Source: Ailanthus altissimus
Lineage: Eukaryota > Streptophyta > Magnoliopsida > Sapindales > Simaroubaceae
NCBI GenBank assembly: GCA_946807835.1
Contig: OX327711.1
Span: 17,891,501-17,955,500 of the forward strand
DNA length: 64,000 nucleotides
Direction: 5' to 3'
Part shown: piece after piece, positions 1 to 13,112 of the stretch
Layout of the letters: each line of letters begins with the position of its first letter
Numbering within the stretch: position 1 is the stretch's first letter
The notes under the pieces: model-generated
Databases searched by the model: none
Told to the model about the DNA's origin: nothing
What the model saw: only the letters and a program-made list of their open reading frames with translations
Translations under genes and position numbers: made by a program

Positions 1-287
1 TAAAGAGAATAATAATTACTCCAATAGTATACGACAATGCATTTCCCACAAAAGTAATTTGAGTTTGTAGGATTCTCCCTCGTAGATCTCAAATTCACAT
101 TCACGGATCATGCTACTTCTGTAATGTTTACTGATCACTTGTAACATTGTTTGGAGATCAAACCATAGAGTAATGAATAATGTCATCGATTCTGCAGTGC
201 ATCCAGTTAGCTGAAACTGTGATAAGATCAAGAATAAACAAGTTATCAACATTTCATCATTAGAGTGATAAGAATGTATATTGTTTG
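1..287. other. intergenic, no gene seen
   Basis: AT-rich sequence without a convincing gene. The short open frame on the minus strand has no recognisable domain. Confidence 0.5.
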
Positions 288-3200
288 GGCGAGACCACCA
301 TCTCTTACTAGTAATATTGTGTTATTAATTATAATTTCCAAGGTCCAGGTGGCAACAACATTCCTTTTCTCCCAAATCTTATCAATTTAAAAATGCGCAC
401 TGCAGAAGCTCCATTTTCTTCCCTTCTCTCTTTTGTTTCCTTTTTCCCGTATTCCCTTGTGCTCGGGGGTGTCTTTCAAAATGATGCACCCGTCAGCGCC
501 TGACAAATAAATTTTAGATAATCTAAGGGGGCTAAAATAGAAATCAAAAGCCTCCTCATAAAAGTCTTAACCAATTTTACTATATATAAGCAATTGAGAA
601 ATCTGAAACTGAGATTATGCAATAATGAAAGAGAATCTTCTTCTTTTCATAACCTAATCGATACAGCAACCCTTTTGCCTATATAAACTCAGCTTAAGAC
701 CACACAATCCACAGCAAAACAACTATTAAAAACTTTGTACAAAATTCAACGTTGAATACCTTTTAGAATTTTTATCTCCAACTCAGCATGAATTCACTTT
801 GTATTCACCAGATCAATGTGCAGTGACTGTAATAGGTCGTTGTTCATGGCAATTCAAAGGAAACCGACCAATTGGCCTATCCATTTCACTATGAAAACGT
901 AAAGGCCGAAGCGCAAACGTGCCCGTCCAGGCCTTCTGATCTACTTTAGCCAATCTGGCAGAAGGCCCTTACAGGATCAACCGAGTGATTACAGTGGTGA
1001 TCAGATTGACATTTTGTAGCCTATATGAGCTAGCGGAATGCCTGGTGAGCTTGCGGCTACAATGGAGGTAGTAAATGGAAAGCTTGTCGACATAGTTCCT
1101 CTCTGGCGTGGGGTTGGTTTCCATTTAAATCTTCTTCTTCCATGGAAGGAAGAAACGTATTAACAACATTTTTGTCTTGTTAAGCTGCATTGAAGGGGGG
1201 TTTAATTTCTTAAAAATGTTTGGATTTTGCTATGCTTACATTTACAAGAGATTGGTGCTCTTTCCTTTCTTTTGAGCAGTCATATGACTTGTATCAGATT
1301 ATACAGTTGATTCTTTCCCTGTTTATATTTACTAATCAATTGAGCATCTGTAATTTTGATTATGTAAAAAAAATGAAGACATTCCCTTCATTTACCAATG
1401 TCTTTAACTATTTAATGTTGAACAAATTTTCTATTAAATGACAATCTAATAATAAAAGTATCTGTTTTGCCTATGTAAACTCAGCTTAGCTCAAACTCTC
1501 AATATGTTCTGAACAAAACAAGATCGTTGTTATTGTCAATCCAAAGAGGATTGATTTGATCCTATGGCCTTGTGTATTCTTTATTTTTACGATAAATAAA
1601 ATCAATAAATGAAACATTAATGTTTAGTAGTTGGCTATTAGTGGTGATCATAAGTATAATTTCACCGTAATCACCCTTTTCAATTAATTAATATTGAGAG
1701 TTCGAATTCAAATATTCTTGTTTTTTATGTTAAATTATAAAAAAAAAAATTGTGTTATATATACAAATTTAATTCATATAAATTTATTCATACTACTTAA
1801 TCTATCGTAGTAAGATTGGTTAATTTATTGTCACATTATACGTTTAATTTATTGTTTTAACTTCATATATTCATACCCCTATTATATGATACCACGTTAG
1901 ATAATATGAAAAAATTTGTATAATTAGTTTGTATATGTAATACTATTGATGATAATAATAATAATAATAATGTTGATGTTAATTAATGTAGGCAAAAGTA
2001 ACTCTCAAATTTTACTTTTTGTTTTCCTTGTATACCTACGAGAATGAAAGTATGTAGTTTCAAGTTTGAAAGAATCAAACATATTTTCAAACTATGATTA
2101 ACGAAGTCTTATATATAGGGTCGTTATTCTTCTCATTGTAAAAATCTCATAGAGTGTGGGTAGCCTTAAAATTTGGAATAATCCAAGCCAAATATGAAAT
2201 GTGAAACATGAAACGTACCATCACGTTAAAAAGCAAGTCTACAATGTTTGGATGGTTGTTTGTTTGACATTTTTATCAACTTAGCATGGAAAATTCAGAC
2301 CATTTGGTGGCCAAATTAACCAAAAATTCGAATCATGGATGAAGTTATGGAGCCACAAAATAAGCCACTCACTTTATTATGGTTTAAAATTCTTTTAAAA
2401 TAGAAAACTAAAAATGAAAAATCTCACCCTTCCCTAAGTCAGTTCAAAGTCTGACTCTATTATTTATCAAAGAATGACTTTGATATTTTTATTCACAACT
2501 TTTATTTAAATCTAAGTAGTCACATATGCAAAGCGCATTCACAACTAGTTGAACTAGTCTCGAAAATGAAAAAAAACATAAATTATTAACATATTATTTC
2601 AATATCTAGAGGTGGACTTGAAGCATTATTTTGATGGAAAAATGGTTTTACCAATTGAGAATCTGATAATTTGTTTGTGTAATAATGAAGAAATCTTTTG
2701 AGTTTAGCCATTTTTAAACAATTCAAAGTTGGACAAATCTTCTATTATATGACAATCTAATAATGACACAATCATCCTCTTTGCCACTTTAAACTCAGAT
2801 TAAGACCACATTATCCACATAAAACCAACTGTTAAAAATCAATGCACGCAGAAGTTGCACTTGAACTAGCCTTCGGAATTTCTTTCTCCAACTGCATTCA
2901 ATTACAATGTGCTCTAAACATAACATGTTCGTTGTTTTCCTTCCTCTCTAATTGGGAGATTCCGGGAGATGGAATCCATACAATTCCTCCCCCTTTAATA
3001 ATTCCTCACCAGAGGTGAATCAGAAAAGAGAGAGCCCTCGTGCCTCAGCTGTGTGTAATTTGGTCCTTGGCATTTCAAAGAGGAGACAACTTATGGCCTT
3101 TATCTGCGATGCTTATGTAAATTTGAATAAGCATAAGCCTCCTCAGCTGACGCTCAAATGTTTCGTCCAGGCTTTCTGATGCTGACCGTTTGATTCCAAG

Positions 3201-5965
3201 AAAGTTGGAAAAAATCATAGAGGGCTTTTGAATTGATTCAAAACGTTTATGAAATTTGAATAATTGCAGCCTATATGACATTGCAGAATCCCCAGGTCAT
3301 CTTTCCATGTAGTGAAATGCTTCCAAGCCTAGTTCATCTTCTTCGACCCAAATCTGCTTCTTCCATGGAACAATGAGTACCATCTTTTCAATTGTCTTGT
3401 AAATGTATGTATTTTTATGGTGAGTGGGTTTGAGATTGCATACGTAGAAGTGTAAAACAGTTTCACAGCTGAAAGTAAGACTGAATGCCACATAACTATT
3501 GAAATAAAATGTTGTATGCAAATTGTTATCTCTATCCTTATGCAATGATGTTATAACTTGCCAAAAGTGCGGAGTTATATACGAAAATTCTCATGTACGG
3601 ACCTTTATATTATATTGAAAAAAAGGAAACCACCATCCCATATCTTATTATCACAGTAATTCTCAAGGTCCTCGGATGGCAGCTCTCATCAATGTTTTGC
3701 CAACTTAATTAGACAGTACGAAATGAGCAGGTTTTTTTTTTTTTTTTTGCTTCAAAGGAATGGCCCCTTCATTTTAGGGGTGTGTTTGAAAGTGATTCAC
3801 ATCATCAGCAAATGACAGACTGAATTTAGCCCGAATATTGAGCTACTTACTGAAAAGCCAAAAGCAGCAATAGTTGTTGTAGGAAGAAAATCAAAAGCCT
3901 TGCACAAATTTTAATCACTTTAGTAACCCATTAATTAAACATTCCAAAACAAGCATCAAATATATAATTGAGAATCTGATGTTTTGATTATGTAGTAAGG
4001 AATGAATCTTCTTAATACAGAAAATTTTAATCATTTGATCTGGAAGAGATCCTATACAACATTTCAAGTTGATAAAAACAATACTATTCCTCTACCCTGT
4101 ATAAACTGAGCTCTGTCGCCATATCTTCTACATCAAAAAAGCCACTAAAAGCCATGTCGAAATTCAACTTTGAAAAACATTTCAAATTTCCTTCTCCAAC
4201 CCGGAATCTGAACGTGCTGGCTTTGCACCCAACTGCTCAATGTGTTATGACCAAAACAAGGTCGTTGTTCTCGGCAATTCATTGAAGAGTGAAAGATGAA
4301 GAGGGTGATGCACAATATGCCCCCGTCAAGGCCTAATGATTAGATCATATTGCATTCAATCTCGGAAGGCCCTTTGGGCTCAAACATCAAAGCTGCTTCA
4401 ACTTCTTTTTCGAATCCGAGGAACAAGACCTAGCGAAATGCTTGGTCAGCCAGCTTTACGTTACAACTGGGGAAGTCAAAAGTGACTGTTACAAGCATGT
4501 CTTGTGCTTTTGTAACCCTAATGAGTTCATCCTGGCAGACCAAGCGCGGCAGGGAAGAATTGATCTCAATAAGGGTTAGTATTCCCCAGAGGACGGGGTC
4601 TTACTAATGAGTTCGCCTTCATTTTATGTTACTTTTGAGTCCATTGATATTATTCACAAACCGTAGTTTAACCATCGGAAGAAAATTTTAAACATGTTTG
4701 GGCCCAAACTTAATCAGCATGGGCTCCAATGCTTTTCTTATGACCCAATTTATTCTGGGCTCTTGAGGAGGCCCACTTTATATTGTAAATGAAACTGGTC
4801 TTCAGACTCGAGTAAGTCTTTCACAACAATGATTGAAAGTAATTGAATATTAGAGTGATGGTAATTTTTCTTATTTCTCACTTCTTCTTCCCTCAATTTG
4901 GTGACAATAACGTCGTGACTTGAATATTTATTGGAGAAAAATGTTTAGTCTTTGACTTGTCTTGTTTAGATTCTTTATAATAAGATCGTATTAATAAATT
5001 TATTAATTAAAATATTTTTAGGTGGCCTTAGTTTATTTGAGACGGCTTCTAGATGGGATTATTCTATTATTCTAGTTCTAGATGGGAATTTAATGTAAGT
5101 TGAATTGTTGTAAGCGTTTGGACACAATTTTGAATTCTTTAATTGTATTCCCAAAAAATAGCCATTCTTTCTTGCTTCGATTTGTTTCAAAGTCATCCTT
5201 GCATGCGCAAGAAATAAAATTAATAAATGAAAAAATAATAAATGAAAAAATGAAAAAATAATATCTAATAAATATAATTAAGTAATTAAAACGCTGCAGT
5301 GCTGAGACATAAATCTAACAAAGTGGGGCACCTTTAAAATTTGTAATAATCCAAATAAGGTATCAAACTTACAACTATTAATTAAATATTATGTAAAGTA
5401 GGAGAAAGGTTTACATAGTGTTATTTTTATTATATTATTAATGGGATTATTTATTAGTATCTCATTATGTAATGAATCAACGATTGTAATTGTATATAGA
5501 AATATGAAAGAGAAACTTTAAAATAAATAACATAATTTTATATAAAAGTCTTATAAAAATAACACCATAAAAAGATTTTCTAATAAAGTAAATATACATC
5601 TCAAGCTTTGCAATTTTTTTTTTAAACCTCCTTTTCACCAAGAGTATTTTAATAAAAGTAAATCATTTATATGTAAATGGAATGGTTGGTTGCTATGATT
5701 TTATGACTTTAGCATAGAAATTTTACATAATTTGGTGGCCAAAATGGGACAAAAAAACAAGCACATCAAGTCAAGAGGTGCGAAAGTTGAATCACGGATG
5801 ATGTTATGGGGGCCAAAATAAATAAAAAGGCCATTGAATGGAATTATGGTTTGAAATTGGGTAAAAATGACAATAGCAGAAATTGTTAGTTTAGTATTTC
5901 AGTGTCTAGATGTAATGTAGACTTTTAAGTTAGTCTCTGGAGTCATGATTTTGATGGCAAAATGG
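288..5965 (+). repeat. degenerate tandemly duplicated non-coding units
   Basis: Related blocks recur in the same order. Unit A is at about 288-1140, a partial unit B at 1380-1560, unit C at 2640-3370 and unit D at 3625-4470. Shared landmarks are an 'accaccatc' start with an 'aaggtcc' box, an 'aattgagaatctga' block, a TATA-like 'cctatataaactcagc' stretch (about 680, 1470, 2790, 4105), a 'tcgttgtt' box, and an 'aggcct..tgat...gaaggccctt' block. A second shared block ('tttggtggccaaa' to 'attatggttt') follows units A and D at about 2200-2400 and 5676-5870. No frame is conserved between units, so I read them as decayed copies of a non-coding transcript or a dead small gene. Function is unknown. 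Confidence 0.6.
4690..4800. promoter_or_regulatory. cluster of GGCCCA/GGGCTC-type boxes
   Basis: Several 'gggccca', 'tgggct' and 'aggccca' motifs fall within about 100 bases. Such motifs resemble TCP-type site II promoter elements of plant housekeeping genes, but no gene start is visible next to them. They may be promoter debris of the duplicated units. Confidence 0.25.
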
Positions 5966-6496
5966 TTTTACTAAACTTTTTTGGGATTTAATTTCTCTGG
6001 TTTTGGTGATTATTTTGTGTTTACATTTGATGGTTTGATCATTTTGATGGGTACTCAACACTAACTTGGTGTTTTGGGCATTACTCAACAATTAGAAATG
6101 TTGAGTTAATGATTATTTTTCTCTGAGTTACGAAGCAAAAGGAAAAAAGAAATATTGAGAGGAGCCAATCAAATGTAAAGAATGAAATTGATAAAGATCT
6201 CCACCTGATCATGTTTCCACCACCGACCCTACTATTATTCCCATCAATAATCTTATCGAAGCTGTATGGTCCTAATATTGTCACACACCAAAAATATAAA
6301 TATGTCAACAAACAAGTTGGGCTTGATTGCAATCTTACATGCCTCCAATGCTTCACCTCTTAAATGTTTGATAAGGAAGGACAAATAAAATTAAAAAAAT
6401 TGAATTAAATTAAAAAATATTTAATTTTTATTTTAAAAAATGGCTAATCTAATTTGATTTTTTTAAAATAAAAATTAAACTAAAAAAATTATTTTT
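5966..6496. other. intergenic, no gene seen
   Basis: AT-rich spacer between the duplicated 5' region and the ~285-bp tandem repeat. The minus-strand open frame at 6081-6356 has no recognisable domain. Confidence 0.45.
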
Positions 6497-7325
6497 TAAA
6501 TAAAATTATATTTATTTTTCACGTGACATTTATATTTAAATAATTAAAAATATTAAGATGCATTTAATCACAAATATTTTTTTTTAAATTTTTAAAAAAT
6601 TAATTTCTAAAATTGATTTTTTTTTTCAAAAAATCAAACTATATCATGTACTGTGATAATTAATAACGACAAGACTTCACCTCACATCACATTCTATTCT
6701 TATTCGTCCTCTTTTAGTCAAATATTATCGAAGTTGTAGGAATCTTAATTTTGAACATAAATATTTAAATTTTTTAATAAAATTATATTTATTTATCACG
6801 TAATATTCATATTTAAATAATTAAAAATATTAATATATACTTAATCACAAATAATCTTTTTTAAATTTAAAAAATAAAAAAAAATAATTTCTAAAATTAA
6901 TTTTTTTTTCAAAAAATTAAACCGTATCATGCACTGTAATAACTAATAATGACAAAACTTCACCTCACATCACATTGCATTCTTATCCCGTCCTCTTTTA
7001 ATCAAATCTTATCGAAGTTGTGGGGATTTTAATTTTGAACATAAATATTTAAATTTTTTAATAAAATTATATTTATTTATCACGTGATATTCATATTTAA
7101 ATAATTAAAAATATTAATAGACACTTAATCATAAATAATATTTTTAAATTTAAAAAATAAAAAAAAAGTTTAATTTTTAAAATAGATTATTATTTTTTTT
7201 TCAAAATAAGTACCATGCACTTAGTTAACTGATAATAATAAGACTCGCCTCACATCACATTGCATTCTTATCTCTCTTAATCTTATCGATGTCGAGGGGA
7301 TCCTAATTTTGAACATAAATATTCG
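6497..7325. repeat. three-copy ~285-bp AT-rich tandem repeat
   Basis: Three head-to-tail copies are visible. The phrase 'aataaaattatatttattt..cacgt' recurs near 6498, 6776 and 7060. The phrase 'cctcacatcacatt' recurs near 6680, 6963 and 7248, and 'gaacataaatatt' near 6754, 7037 and 7311. The period is about 283-286 bp. The copies differ by substitutions and small indels. There is no coding potential. This looks like a short satellite-type array or an internally amplified piece of a transposable element. Confidence 0.75.
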
Positions 7326-7827
7326 CAAGATGTTGATTCATGTAAGAATAACAAATACCTTTGCCCTTTTCTTAAAACGATAGAGCTAAAAATTTGATAG
7401 CCTAGCCTGTGGCGCCCACACGTCTTATCTTTTATTTTCGCTTTTGGTCTCCCAAGTCAAAATTGATCAAAGATTGATTATATAAATCCACCATCCAGAC
7501 TTGGATCAATCAATTTTGTTAAAGTCGAATTTGATTCAAGAACCCAAGAGGGTACTGTTCTATTCATAGCTTAAATGCTCCTCTCATAGCAACTAACCAT
7601 TGGTTAAGCAAGGGCTAATTTTTCCTCCTCTTTCATGCAGCCAGCAATTCCAAACACTTGGAAGAGAACTAGAAGAAAAACAGAGCAGAAAAAAAAAGGT
7701 CGTAAAGTAAATTCTCTATCATTACTCATATATAATATATCTAATCTACCATGTTAATAAGTTCACATTGATTCTCTCTTTACAAAGTGTACAAAAGGAA
7801 ATCCACCGCAGATTACCTAAATTATAT
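7326..7827. other. 3' flank of the RING gene, no separate gene seen
   Basis: Non-coding sequence downstream of the minus-strand RING-finger CDS. It probably holds the 3' UTR and polyadenylation region (AT-rich, 7700-7827). No other gene is visible. Confidence 0.4.
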
Positions 7828-8541
7828 TCAAAATACAATAAGGCACAGAAGGAAGCAGCAGAAAAGGAAAATTGAAATTCTGTTTAATGACTTGTCTGCC
7901 TGAATCTCCTGCCTTCTCAACCTGGGGTTACTGTGATATGAGTTAGGGTATGTGTATAAACTTTCTGAATTTCCAAACACACTCGCATAAACCATCTCTC
8001 CAAACATACCGACTACCGGATGTGGAAATCCAGTCATTGCTGTGCCCCGAAGATTAAGCATTGGTGATGTAGAATTCTCTTCGAAACTGCCATATGGATG
8101 AGAGTTATAGTGATGATTCTGATAAGGGTTTCGATATGGAAGCTGTTGACCAGTACTGGATGTAGGATATAGAAGAGATTGGTTACCACAAGCTGGTGGC
8201 CTTGGTGGTATAACCATGCCACGGTAGGGTACCTTGCCTTCCAGCTCAGAGCCGTTTGGGGTTTGACCCCGACCATAGAGGGGAACCATTGTTGTATGCG
8301 ATATGTCAGCTTTGCATACTGGACATTGTGGGTGCTCATCCGAGTCAAGGGAAGCACTTTGGATGTGGAGCCACTTGTAGATGCAGGGCCAGCAGTAGAG
8401 ATGGCCACACAAGGTGACCACGGGCTCATATGCAAAGTCCAAGCAGATGTTGCAGTCAAAGCAACCATTATAGTTTTCTGAACCTCTTGCTGCACCTGTA
8501 ATAGACTTCCATTCACGGGCAACATACTGCTCAAAGGCCAT
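7828..8541 (-). CDS. RMA: RMA-type ER-anchored RING E3 ubiquitin ligase
   Basis: A single-exon CDS of 237 residues. Residues 30-76 form a C3HC4 RING finger (C30, C33, C45, H47, C50, C53, C73, C76). It is followed by the VPLYGRG motif (residues 86-92) typical of plant RMA (RING membrane-anchor) proteins. A Pro/Asn/Tyr-rich middle leads to a hydrophobic C-terminal segment (about 220-237) ending at the last residue, the tail anchor that places RMA ligases in the ER membrane. Known family members ubiquitinate membrane cargo, for example the aquaporin PIP2;1, during drought responses and ER quality control. The start is chosen because the ATG lies about 30 nt after a splice-acceptor-like 'gtctatctcag' (minus strand, near 8571). 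This suggests a 5' UTR intron and a non-coding first exon near 11.2-11.4 kb. The RING is complete and the gene looks functional. The exact paralogue (RMA1, 2 or 3) is not decided. Confidence 0.93.
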   Translation of the reverse strand: MAFEQYVAREWKSITGAARGSENYNGCFDCNICLDFAYEPVVTLCGHLYCWPCIYKWLHIQSASLDSDEHPQCPVCKADISHTTMVPLYGRGQTPNGSELEGKVPYRGMVIPPRPPACGNQSLLYPTSSTGQQLPYRNPYQNHHYNSHPYGSFEENSTSPMLNLRGTAMTGFPHPVVGMFGEMVYASVFGNSESLYTYPNSYHSNPRLRRQEIQADKSLNRISIFLFCCFLLCLIVF

Positions 8542-8571
8542 GAGTCTGTTTGCACAAGTATTCCTTTGAAT

Positions 8572-11223
8572 CTGAGATAGACAAAAAATGAATCAAGATT
8601 AGTGTACTTAGATTCCAAGATTAATTAATATTTAGTAATATATTCTCTCCAAGAATGTGCATCCACCTTGAAATCCAACAAAATTTGAAATCTAAACAAC
8701 TAGGTAGAACACATAAATAAAAACAGAAAAGTTGCCGAGAACGAGATCATGCTTGGCTGCTTTTGTGAAAGAGCATCTCAAGCAACTAGAATGAGATATA
8801 TGCTAAAAACTTCCTATTTACAAATTATAATGGTGCTGGAGCGCAGGTTAAGGAAAAAATAAAAGTAGAATGGCACCACTGGGTGGTTCAATTTACACTA
8901 AAAAGGCTAAGAGCTGACACAAGCTTATCAACAAAATTTAAAAACAACACAAGAAATTTAGGACCCACAACTATGGAATTTGTCATGTACATACAAACAG
9001 CACATGATACATGCCCCACCAACCTTTTTCTCTTTTTTCCCTCCTATGTAGTAATCTCTATTTTACGTACTATTCAAAAAATTTCATCTCTTATCACCTG
9101 AGCTAAAAATTCACACAAATGGCTTAATTATATGCTTTGCAAGTGATAATTTTGAAAGGTTTCACTAAGCGCACTTTCTAACAAGCTCTAACAAATAGAA
9201 CACAAACAAGTGCACTGTTTTTTTTCCTTCTCAAAACTTTTGTTTTCTTGCAACAATGGACATTATTGAACCACATACTAGGTAAAACAAAAACATAAAG
9301 ATGCAGAAATTCAATAAGAGTATTTCAACACAGAATAAATAATTAAGTGCCGTTTTTCCAACAAAAGTGAAACACTACATAACCATTGACTTTCTTCCCT
9401 AATTTAATGTTTGTTCCTTACAAAACCTTTTCAACCAATAATAGCATCCTCTCTGATTTATTTAGGACCACTAAAAGAGATCCACACATAAATATTGGCA
9501 ACTTGAGAGTCGTATCACTATGATGATATCATAAACAGTACCAATATAGCTTCATAAGAAAAGAAAAAGATGAAGCACAGAATTAGCACATATATAATTT
9601 TACTATCAAACAAGATAAGAAGCTTCCAAGCAATGACCAACTGCAAGCCCTTCCAGCTGTCTATTGAATAGGACATAACAATGGCATAAATAAAATATCT
9701 AAAACATTGATCATGTCATCAATGAATTCAATCATTAATGTATTCTAAATTTAACTAAGCCCTGCAAAACACAAGCAAGATAATGAAACAACTTTGCCAT
9801 CAGAACTTCAGGGGGGAAAAAAGCTTCCATTAAATAAATCAATTATGGTTTTCAAGACTCAACCATGTATCACAAATTTTCTGTGGATTTGCAACAAATT
9901 ACAACATCTCAAACAATACAGCAAAGTATAGACATATAACAGCAGAATTTTTCTATAAATAAGCTCAACATTAAAATAAATAAAAAGAAACTAAATTGCT
10001 TAGAGCCATTAATCCAAGATAAGCAATTCAAGTATGAAATACCTCTATAAATTCTTTCAACTGCATCAACAAAGTTGCCAAAATATTCTAATGATAGATA
10101 CCAATCCTCTGGAAATTATTTTAGGCAATATAAAAATGAAAAGGAAAAAAGCCAAAGGATTCTAGTTTCTCATAAATTTATTCATTCTCCTTGGACAGAT
10201 CCCCCTTAAAGACAATACAAAAACTAAAGGAAACGCCAAAGAAAGCAAAAGTGAGGGAGTTACATTCACACCACAGGACAAAGTTTCAAATTGAATATAT
10301 TCCAGCTGGTAGAATCCATAAAACACCCGTATGTCTAAAACCTGAAGTTTTATCTGAAACCCCAGTTGATCCTCTACCTTTACTCAAAAGAACGAACTAG
10401 GTTGTCAGTTATTGGTGCCGACAAAATTCACAAATAAAAAACAATTAATCTAGATTATAATCGCCAAAGAACAGTGCAGATCTAATTCTTTGAGAAAGGT
10501 GACATGAGAAGTATAGGACTGAAACCTAATCCCTATGACACGAGTAAGTTCTTAATATCATTCATAATAAAATTTTCATTAATGAGGTTAAATTTGACGA
10601 AACCGAAAAAAGGAAAAAAACTAGATCTACTTTTGTCTACATAGAATTTCACCAAATAAATCGTCTAATTCTCTACCACATCAGTTATAATCTATCAACT
10701 TCTCACATCTCAAAACAACAACGTTATTGCTCCCTCTCCCACGTTTAATTCCCAAAAAAATTCCCAGAAAAGAAAACAACAAGGAACTTCTTAAATTTCT
10801 TAAAAGAAAACAATTTCTTGGATTTCCAAACACAACGAAAATCAACGACACTCTCTTACGTTTAATTCACGAGGAAATTTCCAATAAAATCATATGGAAG
10901 TTCTTAACCGCGCCTATACAGAAATTTTTTAGCAGTTGCAAAAAACAATGAAAATCACCATCGCTCCCCGCTTCATTTTCGAAAAACAAAATCGGAGTAA
11001 ATAGCGAGAATATTCCATGGACCATTTTTTAATATTTTGAAAACAACCAAACAAAAAACCTGCATTCAAGCAACTGAGATATACAAACAAACACAATAGA
11101 AACGCAGCCGAACACACAAGATCCACAGAGTATCGATCAACTTATAAAAAGAAAAATCCAGAACAAGCTGGAACTCACAGAAAAAAGAAACGAAATAAGC
11201 AAAGATGCATGCCCGGGCATACC
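8572..11223 (-). other. probable 5' UTR intron of the RMA-type gene
   Basis: No convincing coding exon lies in this stretch. On the minus strand a pyrimidine-rich acceptor (ending near 8572) lies just before the RMA ATG. A plausible donor (CTTTG then GTATGC) lies near 11224, downstream of a TATA-like box. I infer one long leader intron of about 2.65 kb, which only a transcript could confirm. The short open frames inside look random. Confidence 0.5.
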
Positions 11224-11370
11224 AAAGAGATGCGAAACGGCTGCGTTTTGATGCTTCTGAGTTCTGACTACAATAATCTATTAGCAAATTGTAAAGATGG
11301 AAAGTGGAGAGGAGACAGGGAGGGAGATTAGGATGTCGATGCAAAGTGAATGGTAGAGACTGGAGGAGTG
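11224..11370 (-). other. probable non-coding first exon of the RMA-type gene
   Basis: A CT-rich leader-like segment on the minus strand starts about 25-30 nt after a TATATAATA box and ends at a GTATGC donor candidate. Inferred from sequence signals only. Confidence 0.4.
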
Positions 11371-11387
11371 CAAAGGCTGGTTAACGT

Positions 11388-11396
11388 TATTATATA
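11388..11396 (-). promoter_or_regulatory. TATA box, probable RMA-gene promoter
   Basis: TATATAATA on the minus strand, followed by a CT-rich leader. It is the best core-promoter candidate upstream of the RING-finger gene. Confidence 0.4.
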
Positions 11397-11399
11397 GAA

Positions 11400-13112
11400 T
11401 CGAAGTGCGTGAATCGTTTTGTCTTTTGACTCTTCTGGCCTTCAGCTGACGTGGTTTCATCCACTCATTCATTCACGCGTGTGCTCGCCCCTTATTGGTC
11501 CTCCTTCCCTATCCTCGTACGTACATTTGCCACGTGGATATTATGATGCCAATTTGATATATTAAAATGAAATCCGGGATTGGCTATGATTCTTTGTTTG
11601 GACTCTTTTTAGTGGAATTGATGTAGCCATTATCTATATATTTATCTATTTTTAAAAAATATATATTTACTAAAATTTATACTTAAAAAAAGTGATATCA
11701 CAAATTAAATTACCCTTACATAAATTACTATGTAAAAGTAAAACAACCATATGTTTCAACTAACACTTGAGTCGTAATTCAAGTGCACGCTACAACTTTA
11801 TTAAATCGTTATATTAGACACAGAGTTTTCATAAACACATGAGAAAGAATAATTCAAGTAGGTGCAATAATTTTATCAAATTATTTCATTCGGATACTTT
11901 TATTAATTTTATATATATATTAAAATTAATTTAATGAATTATATAATTTATTATATTGTGAGTTACTGAATACGTGATAATATTTTATAACATATTATAA
12001 ATTATTTAAAAATTATAATTTTATTAAACAATGACATGTGACAATATTATTTATAATATAATTAATTACATAATTCATTAAATCAATTCTCATGTATATA
12101 AATACAAGAACATATTTTTTATATGAATATGAGCATGTGAACCTCTACTTCACTTTCAAAACTTAAAAATAAGTTTCTAATCAATAATAATTTTTTATTT
12201 AAAACAAAGGAATTTAAACTCAAAATTTCATCATTAATTAATAGGATTAATTACCAAATAGTTACATTTATAACAACGTAGTTAATAATACTAAATATAT
12301 AAATTTATTTTTTATAATTATTTTTCTTTAAAAGGATTGAGATCTCTCACCCATCTCACTCGTGTAACACTTTTATCCCTCAATTCTTGCCTTTTATTTT
12401 TATTAGAATTTGGATAATCACCAACATAAGATATATTAACGATTCATTTGAATTGCGCCTAAGAGACTTTTTTTTTTAAAGAAATCTTACAATGGGAATA
12501 ACTAAACCTAAAATAGTTACATGGGATAGATCTTATGGTTATAAGTTATAAAATAACTACACGCTTCCTTTAATTATAGTTAAAATTTAGAATGTAGTAA
12601 TATTTTTTTATCTTTGAGGATTAAGAAATAAGATCAGAATTATCTTACAAGCTAAATTTTTATTTAAGCAAATATAATTATGTGATTAATAATTGATAAA
12701 AAAAATAATCAAAAATAAATTCTGATCACTCATATATAAGTACTAATAGAAGATTTTTAAAATTTTATTATAAAAAAACATAATACTATTTCATTTATTG
12801 GTATCTTGTTTTATTAAAGAAACCGATCATATGATCATGTTTGATAACGGTCGAGTGAAGTGTGAACATAAATCCTCAAATAATTGGCATGATTGAAGTC
12901 CATTATCTTTGCTTTTTTACCGAATCATAATTGTCTAATTTCGTCTGTTTGCTCTCAAAACACGTGAATCTGCTGCACATGGATGTTTATTCAATAAGCC
13001 AATCATATTTCTACCCGCCACACAAACAGACCAAGAACTTTTATCAAAATTATAAACAGTGGCAATTGGAAAAACTTAGGAAAATTTTTTCAACAGGAAG
13101 GGATGTTACTGA
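11400..13112. other. intergenic AT-rich region, no gene seen
   Basis: Contains the upstream promoter region of the RMA-type gene (CACGT cores near 11530) and then AT-rich DNA without a supported gene. The open frame 12931-13128 on the plus strand has no recognisable domain. Confidence 0.45.

Noticed and set aside
288..4620. Possible phosphate-starvation target-mimic (IPS1/At4-like) RNA in the duplicated units
   Set aside because: A 'ggcaattc' phrase partly recalls the miR399-pairing motif, but the full motif is absent and the units disagree with each other there.
8034..8618. 194-residue minus-strand frame overlapping the RMA-type gene
   Set aside because: Shadow of the RING-finger gene in another frame, without any domain of its own.
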